This document shows, piece after piece, positions 49,401-59,932 of a stretch of DNA of 64,000 nt; position 1 is the first letter of the stretch, and each line of letters starts with the position of its first letter. This stretch comes from Tetragonia tetragonoides (lineage: Eukaryota; Streptophyta; Magnoliopsida; Caryophyllales; Aizoaceae). The translations under genes were made by a program, and so were the position numbers. The notes under the pieces are model-generated. The model searched no databases, was not told the origin of the DNA, and worked only from the letters and a program-made list of their open reading frames with translations. The stretch covers positions 40,332,501 to 40,396,500 of the forward strand of contig CM076152.1 of the NCBI GenBank assembly GCA_038025085.1, written 5' to 3'.

Positions 49401-52018
49401 TATCCGTGCTACCTTGCTGTATATCATTGATATTAATCCTATCCAACGCCAAAGTCCACACAAATGCCCATACCTTAAGCGGCACCTTCGCCTTCCACAG
49501 CCACTTCGCAATCGGGAAACCATGCTGCTGTATCGGCAGTCCCAAGTGGCAAGTGCTGGAGGGACGATTTACATGAAAATACCCAAGAAGGATCACCATT
49601 CCACCTCCTAACATCCACCCGATCCTGAAGCTGAACAGACTCGAGAACCTCCAGCAAATATGTCACCTCCCCCATCTCCCACTCCTGGAGAGGTCACCGT
49701 AGAAGCGAGTTCCACGAGCCTGTCAAAGAGGAGTAGAACTGGGATAAAGTAGCTTTGTACAGTGTCGAAAGCTGGTATACCCTAGGAAACCTCACACACA
49801 TGGCCGGTCATCCACCCAGCCTGATAACTCAATATTCTTCGATTCTTTGTAAATTTCTTTTCTTTTGAAAAGTTGATTCTCATCTAAAAATAATGTTAAG
49901 GTTTCAGACGTAGAATGTTTACCAGAGCAATATCGATGCTGGTTACACGTAGAAGTTCATCTGGACAAACAAGGTACCCAAGAAGCACCCACTCCCGATA
50001 AGAAGTAACATTCGCTAGATCTTGAGCTCTCTGTTAAGATAGATGAAGAGATAAAAGCAGCTTTATAAATGTGTCACATTAGAGGCAGTCCTTCAAGAAA
50101 GAACATTAGGAATAGCATGGAGAACAAAGCAGTAAGATAGTCCAACAAATTTCAAGACCTAGTGGAAGACATTTACCATAGGGTGAGCAGAATTAGTAAG
50201 TATGTCTGGGTATCGGGGATGAAAAGGACTTAAGAAGCCCTCATTTCGAAGCTTCCTTGTATCTGCTGACAAAAAAATAACAGGTCCAACAGCCTCTAAG
50301 ACCTGTAAATTGAATTCATTTTTTTATTATGTATACATGATAAAAAAGCAGACTTCCAAGAAATTTAGTAATAAGGTACAAGTAATGACTTACATACTAG
50401 TTTGAGTCCTCAGTGACACATATAGAACAACAGCTATTTTAGGTAGAGGAAATTGAACTAAGTTGTTAAAGGTAACCAAGAACAAGCCAAAAGGAAATTT
50501 TTACAAAGAGAACCCCCTCTCCCTTTTTTCTAAGACCAACTATGACACCTAGCTAGACAACAAAGGGCATCTGCACTTGGAGAGATTGACTGTAGGGCCG
50601 GAAACAAGCTCAAATATTTGAAGGGTTGTAAAAAAAATTCTCCAAGGATTATATGGAGTTGTTATGCCTTGCTCATACATAGTTGTTCACCCTTGGAGTA
50701 AAACAGCTTGTGATAACTTGATAAGAGTTCTCTAGATAACATATTAGGTGAAGAGTGTTTCATAACCTCTCCAATACGTGGACTGACAAAATTCAGATCC
50801 TCCTGAAGCCCTTTCACTGGTGGATCATATGAATCTATGAATTGAACCAATCTGTAATTCACAAAAGACCCAGAATTAGTTGCTCCATTGACCCAAAAAA
50901 ATAAATAATTAGATAATTAAATAAGAAGTTGCTCCAATTGTAGGAATGGTTAAAACAGTTTAGTAACAAAGTCTGTTATGAGTCTCATGAGAGCAGCAAT
51001 ATATTTATGGTTTAAAGATACAACGACACATGGTAGACAGTAAACACGGTACAGAACTTAGAAGAAATAACAAATAAGTGTTCAGCAATAACCTACCTAT
51101 GGTAAAAATCACAATCACGGTCATTTCTCAAGATGCCGTGTAAAAGGTTGTATATCTGCAGCATCATTTTTCCTGGTACCTGAGGTGAAACCAGAAGCTA
51201 TTTAGTACTCACATTCGAAGCACCATATAGGAATTTAAATGGGGAAACTTCAAAGGCACCCTTAACCAAGGGATTTCAATTTTGAGTAAGAGACAAACAA
51301 AATTAGAAAAATACTGAATGCTTACCTTTTCAGAAAACAAATTCACACGAACAAACGAACAAAACAGATCCATAAATGCGTGAAGTATAAACGAGTTCTG
51401 ATGGGGCTGCAAGAAAAGTTGTCAAACTGATCAGAGATTCTATGTAAAGACCAGGATGTCATCATTCCTTTCCCAGCTTGATGGTGAATCCATATTTTCT
51501 CTGATGGGAAGACGTACAGTTGAGGAATGTAGGAGGAAAGGAGTGACGACATTAGGTTATCTAATAGTAGTTGAACTCGAGAGGACAAAGACAAGAGAAT
51601 TGCCAAATCATTAAACAGATTGCATTGCAGACACATAATATGCAATGGGGGTTTAAAATGTACCAGCAAGGTAATCACTGTGCTGCTTAAATCCAGTAAA
51701 AGCCGCAGTGCTTGTTCTCGAAATGCCATCAAATCAAGAAGCAGCTGATCACACCCAACAAACTCAGTCAACAACTAAAATAAACATGAATAGATCATTC
51801 AATTCAAAAAGGGTGCATTAATAGAGTAGAGCATTAATCAGACCTGAACCCATGGCTCTAAGTTTTGGAGATAAACTTCAGCACCATCTGTTAAGGAATC
51901 AAAAGCGGCTTTGTCAATCTGCAAATGAAATATTTATTACATATACATCAGTGGAGAGAGAATACCTAATAAGAAGAATAAGAAGGAGATGTGCGAATAA
52001 TAATACTCCGTATTAAGG

Positions 52019-52064
<46 letters not shown>

Positions 52065-52374
52065 ATTCAATTCATACCCGCTCAAGTTGCAATTTAGTGG
52101 TATGGTCTGGAAACTTCCTTGAGACAAATGTACAGATCTTGGGGAAATTGGGAATGACACCAGCTTTCCAAAAGGAATCAGAAAAGGAATGAGAAAGAGG
52201 ATGAGGATGATCCAGAATTTGATTGAGACGATACATTTTAGCCAAAAGGCCTTCCCCAACTTCGGTAAGTTGTACAACATATTGAATGTTCAAACCCTTG
52301 ATTGAAGAACAATGACCTTCTTCTGTACCCAAACTCTTCTTATACATCATTGTATTTGGATTTGGAGAACCCAT
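34429..52374 (-). CDS. NAP1: NAP1 (NCKAP1/HEM homologue), SCAR/WAVE complex subunit
   Basis: Twenty-three exons keep frame: 52374-52078, 51918-51844, 51744-51664, 51406-51326, 51179-51097, 50851-50767, 50302-50177, 50030-49923, 48413-48369, 48292-48150, 46112-45980, 45019-44906, 44600-44522, 44159-43966, 42544-42399, 39732-39651, 39510-39400, 38835-38710, 38630-38497, 38419-38323, 37335-36347, 36086-35877, 34921-34429. The product has 1343 residues. It matches plant NAP1/GNARLED along its length (TDQPSLLAPNIQ, TSSRSSINIRHLEKAT, GPEGRPQHCCAWL, LTQGIREVLLTEAFSGP, SGPLDYSSNRKVKF). NAP1 is a large helical scaffold that with PIR/SRA1, SCAR, ABI and BRICK forms the complex activating ARP2/3 at the plasma membrane for actin-driven cell shape. 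The N-terminus is shorter than in Arabidopsis. Introns carry LINE copies, but no exon is broken. Confidence 0.97.
41061..41697 (+). mobile_element. 5'-truncated LINE in NAP1 intron 15 with 15-bp target duplication
   Basis: The insert 41076-41682 is flanked by an exact 15-base duplication (AATAATAGAAATACA at 41061-41075 and 41683-41697). It encodes a zf-RVT fragment (LLWKAKVPLKVRAFVW, then NDMLQRRRPG and a Cys-His segment), a stem-loop at 41612-41628 and a short A-tail. It is antisense to NAP1. Confidence 0.92.
41612..41628 (+). repeat. LINE 3' stem-loop
   Basis: GAGGAC-AACTT-GTCCTC: a perfect 6-base stem located about 55 bases before the A-tail of the LINE copy with the exact 15-base target duplication. 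The same structure is present in at least five other copies in the window. Confidence 0.8.
42720..43060 (+). mobile_element. diverged LINE remnant in NAP1 intron 14
   Basis: One frame near 42830-42875 reads SIHLFLQCEFAKTC, the same zf-RVT segment seen in the other LINE copies (HLFAQCEFARSLW near 61540). The rest is decayed, with no tail or duplication found. Confidence 0.6.
44745..44835 (-). mobile_element. SINE 3' fragment
   Basis: On the minus strand it reads 'ggtcgttaacttcagggccc', 'atgggattagtcaatcagac', then 'acccatgttatctc' and an A-rich tail. The GGGATTAGTC core is typical of the body of tRNA-derived plant SINEs. Confidence 0.5.
45735..45825 (+). mobile_element. Au-like SINE 3' fragment
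   Basis: The sequence ccctgcctaggcgggagcct followed by ctttggaggcactggggtaa and three TTGATG repeats has the organisation of the 3' end of Au-type SINEs. A related piece lies at 60712-60775. Confidence 0.55.
46225..46345 (-). mobile_element. LINE 3'-end fragment in NAP1 intron 10
   Basis: On the minus strand it carries the LINE 3' stem-loop (46289-46305), then TTAAGATAAACTTTC and TCTAAAAA, as in the better preserved copies. No coding part remains. Confidence 0.65.
47095..47290 (-). mobile_element. LINE 3'-end fragment in NAP1 intron 10
   Basis: On the minus strand it matches the end of the LINE reading frame (ACTTAGCTTCTTTGTGGGCT), followed by the stem-loop at 47145-47161 and TTCATTAATATATAC before the tail. 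Confidence 0.7.
47330..47640 (+). mobile_element. LINE 3'-end fragment in NAP1 intron 10
   Basis: It matches the LINE end in plus orientation (agcttgggacaaagtgattt followed by attcagcttctttgaggg) with the stem-loop at 47557-47573. It lies head-to-head with the minus-strand fragment that ends near 47290. Confidence 0.7.
48605..49839 (-). mobile_element. 5'-truncated LINE in NAP1 intron 8, 14-bp target duplication
   Basis: The insert 48619-49825 is flanked by an exact AACTCAATATTCTT (48605-48618 and 49826-49839). Read on the minus strand it encodes a C-terminal LINE part (DVRRWNGDPSWVFSCKS, LWKAKVPLKVWAFVW, SPDMCMLCRPSSQTS), then the stem-loop (48643-48658) and TCTAAAAA. It is in the same orientation as NAP1. 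It is interrupted at about 49027-49416 by another element. Confidence 0.9.
49027..49416 (-). mobile_element. TIR element nested inside the LINE
   Basis: Its ends on the minus strand are AGCACGGATAC and GTGTCCGCGCT, inverted repeats matching at 9 of 11 bases, with further GACACGG-type words inside both ends. LINE sequence is continuous on either side (INDIQQ before, RRPNSVLSPDMC after), and a diverged duplication of the target (atatacagca/atatggcaac) is visible. Size about 390 bases. It resembles small Mutator-like elements, but the superfamily is not certain. Confidence 0.6.
52023..52062. repeat. (GA)n microsatellite in NAP1 intron 1
   Basis: About 20 uninterrupted AG dinucleotides, starting 16 bases downstream of the exon 1 donor on the gene strand. 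Confidence 0.97.
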
Positions 52375-52678
52375 TGATTCGATAAGGATGATTTCACTTT
52401 CACCTCTCTCTCTCTCTCTCCTACCAAGTCCAAATGCAGAGGATGAAACGGAAACTCATCTGTATCTGTGACTCTGTCTGTATACTTGACTGGTTTGGTA
52501 CTCACACTCACTCCTTTCCTTCTTAATTAGGTAGAAGAACGAGTACTCCTTACTCTTCACTCCTCAACTGCCGGAGCCACTTTTCGGTTTCTACCGAGTA
52601 CGTATTTGGGAGTAAATAGTGGAGTAATACCCAGGGCACAACTTCGTTACTCACAATCACTTTCTTCCGTGCTTCTTA

Positions 52679-52913
52679 GGGTACCGTTCTTTTCAACTGG
52701 TTTTCAATTTTGCTTCATTTATAAAATACAGTTTTTCTCAATTTTGTCTAATTTTTTCAGTTTGACTCAATTTCTTCTAGTTTTAATATTTATACATATT
52801 AAACATAATAATTAAATATACAATAGGTTATAACAAGATATAAAAATAAATATATGCATTGACGAATATTTAAACAAGCCTAAAAAGTCCTTATAATAAT
52901 AATAATAATAATA

Positions 52914-52975
<62 letters not shown>

Positions 52976-53272
52976 TTTTACTATTATTATTGTTATTATT
53001 ATTGTTATTATTGTCATAATTATTATTATTATTATTGTTATTATTATTGTTATTATTATTGTTATTATTGTTATTATTATAATAATAATTATTATTATTA
53101 ATATAAAATTCCAATTTGTCCCAGTTTTTCCTAGCTTTTTCAAGTTTTACCCAGTTTGACCCAGTTTTCACCAGTTTCTCCCAGTTACCAATTAGACTTA
53201 CCAGTTTTGCCCAGTTTTTCCCAGTTTCTCCCAGTTACCAGTCACCAGTTCTCAGTCGAAAAGAACGAGACC
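52679..53272. mobile_element. Tourist-like (PIF/Harbinger) MITE with expanded (ATT)n core
   Basis: The ends are GGGTACCGTTCTTTTCAACT and AGTCGAAAAGAACGAGACC, imperfect inverted repeats, flanked by TTA on both sides (52676-52678 and 53273-53275), the Harbinger target duplication. The interior has cccagtttt-type repeats near both ends and an (ATT)n tract at about 52893-53101. It lies just upstream of NAP1. Confidence 0.85.
52893..53101. repeat. (ATT)n microsatellite
   Basis: About 200 bases of near-continuous ATT/AAT trinucleotides with a few G/C interruptions, inside the Tourist-like element. It creates false poly-Asn and poly-Ile frames. Confidence 0.97.
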
Positions 53273-53275
53273 TTA

Positions 53276-54017
53276 CTTACACAATGCAGATGATGAAATG
53301 AAAATTATATAGAGGTTGAAACTTCAATAAATAAATTAGAAAACATAAAAATAAAGAGACCTCGATTAACAATGTTATCAAATTAGGGGGCATTTGATTC
53401 CCACTAGAGAAAGAGAAATGAATCCAAAAAAAAAAAAAAAAAAATTGGGAAAGAGGAAAGGAATCAAATTAATTACCCATGTTGTTTGGTTCATCCGTAA
53501 AAATGAATCAATATTTTTAAAAAAATCCTACCACTTAACATTAAGGAAAAATATTACTCCTAGTATCCTATCACCATTTTTTTACACGTATTACAATAAG
53601 AATCACTTCAAAAAAAAATTAAAAAAAAATCCCTTCAAGAAAAATAAAGAAAAAAGGAAACTTGAAGGGAAATACCAGTAATAAAGCACTGCTTTAGCAA
53701 AACCCAGAGAGATAAACAATTTCTTACTTACAAGTTGCAATATCTCTTTATCTCTCCTCTCCCCCTACATTTTCTCACTATTGCCTCTACTAGTCTATTG
53801 TCATAACCTGCAAGAAATTTCAAGGCAGAGAAGTGGGAAGGAGTCAACCAAACTGGGTAATTGTAATCCCTGGACGCGGGGCAGAAATGCTAATACCCCG
53901 AAATATGGTAAATCGACTAAGAAATATGGGTCATGTGATTCGCATCTTTTTGAAACAGACGACCACAAAGGGAAATACCAGTATACATTGCTTTTTCCTT
54001 TACTGATTAACCTATAC
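53276..54017. other. intergenic, A-rich
   Basis: A-rich with an A-run at about 53427-53444. No gene, complete transposon or RNA gene is recognised. Confidence 0.5.
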
Positions 54018-57000
54018 CAAATTGTAACATCCCGTAAAATTATTTATTTTTGAATAATTTATTTATTTGATTATTTATTTTGGTGAGATATTTATTGGTT
54101 TTGGATTTAGGGCTTGTTCTCCTCGACTTCCTCCTGAAGTATTCGGTAAAATTAAGTTCAATTCAGTAAAATTAAGTTCAGTTCAGTAAAAAGAAGTTCG
54201 GTTCAGTAAAAAAAAATTCAGTTCAGGAAAATTCAGTAGAGTTCGGTAAACCAAAGAATAAATTTACTCTTTGTAATTGTAGATTCAGTAAAAATAAGTT
54301 CAGTTCAGAAAAATTCAATTCACTTCAGTAAATTCCACTTTAATTCAGTATTGTGCAGATAAGTTCAGTAAAAAGAAGGTGAGGAGAACAGACCCTTAGT
54401 ATTTAAAAGAAAAGAAAAAGGAATTTCAGATTTTTGATTACAAATAAAATAAAAATCAGCTTTTACCTGGTTCAATGGGTTTCAAATTGTGTTTTGGTTA
54501 AAATTAGAGTTATTTAACTTCTTAGTATTTTTGCATCACATAGTCACGTTTCTTTCCCTCTCCACTATATATGTCGTTTTAAAAAAAAAAAGAAAAGAAA
54601 AGAAAGAAGTCTCTTCTGCTTCCTCAGTTTCACGCTTCGAAGAAAAAAACAAAAACTGAACCCTCACAAACCTCTTATGCTCTCACTCTGCCTCCCACAC
54701 GACCACCAGTTCTCCACCATCACTGCCATCTCGTTTCTTTCTCTCTCTTCCCAAAACTTTACTGTAGACTTGGAACTGTGCTGCTAAGGGTCGATTTCGC
54801 TGTTCTCTCTCTCCTCTGTTCTGCGTGTGTGTGCCTTGCTCGTACTGCGGTTGTTGCCGGAAGTTTCCATGGTTGTCGACCACCGGAAACAGTGGTGCTC
54901 GACACAAATTGCTATCTCTCGTTCTCCTTCTCCGATAAGTGCCCACAAGCTCTAAACCCTAGATTAATTTGGGAATTTATTGATTTAATTTCTGAATTGG
55001 GTTTTGATTTATAAATTCTGTTTATGCTTATATGCTAGATGTTTAATGACTGAATTGGAGAGACTATGATACCTATTTGCTTTGGAGTTCAATTAAAGGT
55101 ACCCAACTTTCTATTCGATTGGACATGTTTTTTTTATTTTCAATGTGGAAATCATGATTAATATGTGAATTGATATGTGCTTCGTTCTGAAATTTTAATT
55201 ATTAAGTTGCTTGAGTTTGAATGAATGAATATTTGAATTTGTGTGGATTATTTGGTGAGCGAAATCCTGTTTCGCACCTTCATGCTTCAATTCGACTGTT
55301 TTAAGTTTGGATTCTGAAGATGGTCAAAACATGAAAGTTATAGCCCTCGTTCTAAGGTTTCCACAGGTTTTTGAATCACCTCGATATGATGTCTAACGAG
55401 TGAGATATGGCCAAAATACAGAACTGCTGTAATAATGACACGAAAATAGAGAATTTAACCCTTTAAACTCTTGAACTCAGTGTATAGTTGCTTATAATCT
55501 TGGATATGTATTAGTTATATTAAGGTGGGATATAATCACGTGATATGTGCAGGAGTTGGTGATAATTACTACTAAGACTTTAGATGAGTTTGTAGTATGT
55601 TTGTAGTCCTCTAGATATGATTTATGCTTATGTAAATATTGTTTATAGCTGCTGGTTTTATGGTATAAAGTACGTATTTGCAATGTAAATGATTGGTCTA
55701 TTGGGTGTGTTAATCTTGGAAAAGTTTGATTAGTTGCAGACTAATTGTCGTATTGAATGTCTATTGTTTGTGCTTGTTTATGGAGCTGTTGAATGCTGAA
55801 ATTATAATGATAAGTATACTGAAATTATAATGTTAAGTTTGTTGAACTTATGATTTGAATAATCTGCTTGGCTAGTATACGGAATGTTTGGATATGTCTT
55901 TGTGAGCTAGTTTTTGGTGAAGATTGATATATGTGTTGTGATCTTGATATCGATACCTTTATGAGAATTGTTGAGAATAGTTTTTGAGGTTGTCTGGTAT
56001 AATCTGTATGAGAATTGAAATTGACTGGTGGCTAGTATGCCTTTGATGGTTTACTGAAATAAGATGAATTGGTGATACGGCATTGTATTGGATTGTGATG
56101 ACTCATTGGTTTGAACACTTGAATTCTATTAAGCTATTAATACTTAAACTTGAACAATTGAGGGCAAGATAGCTTTCGGGTAGGATCCCCCGTGGTGATG
56201 AACATTATGGCGACTCATGAGAGCAGCTTTGTGGGGCTGCGGTTTACACAAACCCTCTCATGAGATGTGAATATTTTGAGTACTATTATTGATTATGTCT
56301 TCTCCTAGCCAGGATCCTATGGCGACCGTGGTCTCGAAAACCCCATAGGGCTAGGAGGGTGTGCACACTAGGGACTTGGCCATTGATTTGATTTGATTTG
56401 ATTTGATTTGTTATCAGGCTGCGGTCTTGAATGTTGAGGTTGCGATCTCTTGTCGTTCTCTTCCCTCTAAAAAGTAAAATGATGGATTGAAACACTTAAA
56501 GCTATGAAAAGTACTGAATTGTTATGTATATGAAATCGGTGTTTGTTTTTGCATAAAGATGAATTTGATTGAGTTGTTGCGTGAAGTAATAGCGTGAACT
56601 TCTATATTTTATTTGGCTTGAGATTTGGAGTGACTGACTTGCGTGCTTTAGACCTACTTGACTGGTTGTCATATTTTCAGATTACAAATTATTAGAAAGA
56701 TATTATGTTTATTATCTCGATAGAATGATTTGTTTACTCAGCTTTGCTGATTGGATGTTTTTTCTTTTTTATGTGTATATGTTGTCCATTTACTTATGGT
56801 GGGCCTATGATGAACCTTTGCGGCTTAACTGCAACTGTGGGAGTAGATTGGAGAATGCTTTACAGGTTGTTTGTTGTGAAGATCTCGTTTGCTAGATGGA
56901 CCAGTTGATTCAAGGATGTCAAGAAGTTTGATCATTGTTGTCGTTTATTGTCAGTTGTTGTAATTAGTAAATCGTTATAGTTTATTTGGTTGGTTGGGAT

Positions 57001-57249
57001 TTGTAAGGTTTGCCTTGCACTCATTCTATAAGTGAGTGTGGCAGTAATGCTCCGGATTTAGCTAGAAGTCTTCCGCTGTCAGTTTGGATCTTTTGTATTG
57101 GTTTGGTTGTATTTTCTGTTTGAGCAGGTTTTTATTTAGTCGATAACTTGGGATGTTTTGTTTACAAGGGAAACTCTGCCCGATTTTCGGCGTGAATTTA
57201 GTCATTTTTATTTATTTGTTATTTAGAAAATCCGGGATGTTACACAAAT
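54018..57249. mobile_element. solo LTR of a retrotransposon, 5-bp target duplication CAAAT
   Basis: The element 54023-57244 (3222 bases) begins TGTAACATCCCG and ends CGGGATGTTACA, the TG...CA palindromic ends of an LTR, and is flanked by exact CAAAT on both sides (54018-54022, 57245-57249). No reverse transcriptase, integrase, primer-binding site or second LTR is found, so it is a solo LTR left by recombination between two LTRs. The long LTR with TGTAACA ends suggests a Ty3/gypsy element, probably of the Tekay/Del kind; that assignment is inference. A TATA-like stretch (actatatatg) lies near 54565. It carries a nested MITE at 54110-54395. Confidence 0.92.
54110..54395. mobile_element. Tourist-like MITE nested in the solo LTR
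   Basis: The ends are GGGCTTGTTCTCCTC and GAGGAGAACAGACCC (14 of 15 bases matching as inverted repeats), flanked by TTA on both sides (54107-54109, 54396-54398). The interior is a degenerate array of aagttcagttcagtaaaa units. Confidence 0.85.
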
Positions 57250-59349
57250 CCCCTCTTAAGGTATTCATCCAATTGACGATAGTAATAGATTAATATGTGT
57301 TGGTTTAGCAGGGTCATAATATTAGCAATAATACATTTTATTGCTTAACGTAAACTTTAAATTGCTAAACGCAAATTTTTTTGTCGCATGACTTCCGAAC
57401 TACTCTCTTTTAATTTCAACCATTAAGCTCTCCCTCTTTTTATTTTCTTCCTCGCTCTAGTCGTCCTTCCATCCATGGCACCTAGGTTTTCAGCTCCACA
57501 ACCTACAAACCCCCTCTATAAAACCAAACAACTTGATTATTAAATTAAACTTCTCAAATTCCATCAACTAAAAGGAAAAGAAAAAATAAATGTCAACCCT
57601 TAAGTCCACCACCTCCATTATGAAACTTTTATACAAAAGAATTTTCAAGGGAAATTTTAGTTGGTACCCTTGAATTTATGACTTTTTCACATTGTGACTA
57701 ATGTTTTTTTTGAAATTTGGTTTATACCCCTATCTTTGTGAAGATCAATTTCTGACAACTTCTTGGTAACTATGGTTAGATTCACCCTTATGTCAGACTT
57801 GGAATAAGGGTAATGTATTAATGGGATAATGAGAAGATTTAAGGGTAAAATGAAAAAGCGGGGTATTGTATCGTTGATTTATCTTTCTTCTTAAGAATTA
57901 AAGTTCCCTTTCATTTTGACTTTATAATCTGCCTCATAAATGCTCAAATCCGTCATTTGTTGTTGCCTTTATAAATCTCAATTCTTAAACAAAAATTACT
58001 ACACGTAAGTTTTCTCCATCTTTATCTTCCGCTATATGAATATACTATAATAAAGAAAATCAAATACCAATGCCACATTATCATATTGGTAGCAAATTTA
58101 ACAGCCAATTACAATGGTAATTGAGTAAATTTTTGAGATAAACAAAAGGGAATCAAATGGAATTTTAAAAAACATTGGTCACCACTTAAAATTGTTATAA
58201 GTTTAGGGATACTGCTTTGAATTTTCCAATTTTCAATATACATGGGTGACCTACCCCTTATGGTTTAGTGACCATTAAATATACATACTACATTATTTTA
58301 TTCACCTCATTCAATCAAAAAAAATTTCCCTAAAAAATAATAATATCCAATTGTCAGGCACACCGCATACAAATCATTACATCCAACTGATATTGGAGAC
58401 ATTTATGAAATGATGGTGGAGAAACTCAAAATCAAAAGTACATAATCTGCAACACACAACATATCCTAATTCAAAATGCCTCCCTTACCGGCGACAACCT
58501 CCCCAACACCTATTACGGCTATTAGCCCCAACCACGGAACCACGATTACCGACAAGTCTCAATAATTTATAGGTTTTATCATCCAAACTCTTAATAGAAA
58601 CAGTAGAGAGATAAAAGAATGCAAAAAAGGTGAAGGAGTGATGAGTGTTAGAATAAAGATACTTTTACAAAAATATAATTTACAAAAAGTACTTCGAAAT
58701 TTGTATTTTAACAATTTCCCTTTTTATATTTTGAGTATCATTCAGATATGACATATGCAAATTGCAAAAAAATCATGGAGTAAATGATGACTCATTGTTA
58801 ATATCTTGGAAATTATACTTATAGAACCATCAAAATGATAATCGCACTCTACTACATGTCATTGAAAAATTACCAGAAATGTAAAAAGGTCCAATGGGAC
58901 AATTATTTCTTTTTTTTTTTCCCAATGATGTTCGAAATGTTTTTATAAACTGTTCCATTACCCCCCATATCTTTGTCTCGAGCCGTAGTTCGAATCAACG
59001 AGATTGTGTGATTTGTGTGTCTAAGTTGTATTGTTTCAATACAAAAAAACAATGTTCGAGATAACTTTAATGAAACTTTTTGTAAGATGATGGTAACTTT
59101 GTAATGAAATAAGGATCACTACTTATGATAAATGACCCATATTTACACTTCTAAATAGTGAATTGTGAACACATTTTTTATGTGTTTGTATCACACAAGA
59201 GCCACAATCTGTCCCCAACAAAACTTCTCCAATTTACTAATTTTAGGGGACAGCTCAGATGCATTAGTCAGTGTGCGAGCGAGATCGGTCGCCCCATAAC
59301 TCATAAGAAGCGACGGAAAGTTGCGCAGACCTTCAAATACAACATTCTC
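57250..59349. other. intergenic, AT-rich
   Basis: No coding region is supported. The sequence is AT-rich with few repeats that I can name; short open frames here show no family motif. Confidence 0.5.
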
Positions 59350-59853
59350 TCCCAATCTAGGCTAGATGGATACGGCTACATATTGATACAGATTCGGGTA
59401 CGAAAACGGATACAGATATTAAATACTGCATTTTCAAAATTATAGGATATGGATACAACAAACATAAAAAAATATTTATTTTCATTAAAGAAAAATAATG
59501 CATTTTGGAGAAAAATGCCACATGCTTAAAATAAAATAAACACTTTTTAATCTATTTAAAGAAAAAAGAACCTTCTAATCAATGGCTTATGCTACAACCC
59601 AGAATTTAAAATGAGGGTGGAGTAAGATAAAAAAAGAAAAAGAAAATGAGGGTGGAGTATCTAACAAAAGCCAATTTCCCCTTTCTCTGTTCACTAAATT
59701 AAAGGCCATCTCAATAGTCCACTATCTCACCGCCGTATCACCACCTTCTCTCCACCGACATCTACAGATGAGATAGTAGAGCAGTATCCGGCGCGTATCA
59801 GACGCGTATTCGTATCCGAAACGTATCGGGTACGGGATACTGTATCTAATCCC
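59350..59853 (+). mobile_element. element with GATACGG-rich ends (copy B)
   Basis: It begins ctaggctagatggatacgg and ends gtatcgggtacgggatactg, matching the two ends of the copy at 17864-18208 in the opposite orientation. It is about 500 bases, longer than that copy, and lies about 80 bases before the NDUFAF7-like start codon, so it may form part of that gene's promoter. Confidence 0.65.
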
Positions 59854-59932
59854 AAGTCCCAACCTATCTCCTCCATTAGTGTAGTGTTAAACCTCTGGGG
59901 TTTACACTGAAAACATTATTGGATTTGGAGCT

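Noticed and set aside
52812..53171. Open frames coding poly-Asn or poly-Ile on the minus strand
   Set aside because: They are translations of the (ATT)n tract and shift from one homopolymer to another by frame.
54023..57244. Complete LTR retrotransposon
   Set aside because: The ends and target duplication fit one LTR only; no gag-pol motif, primer-binding site or second LTR is present.
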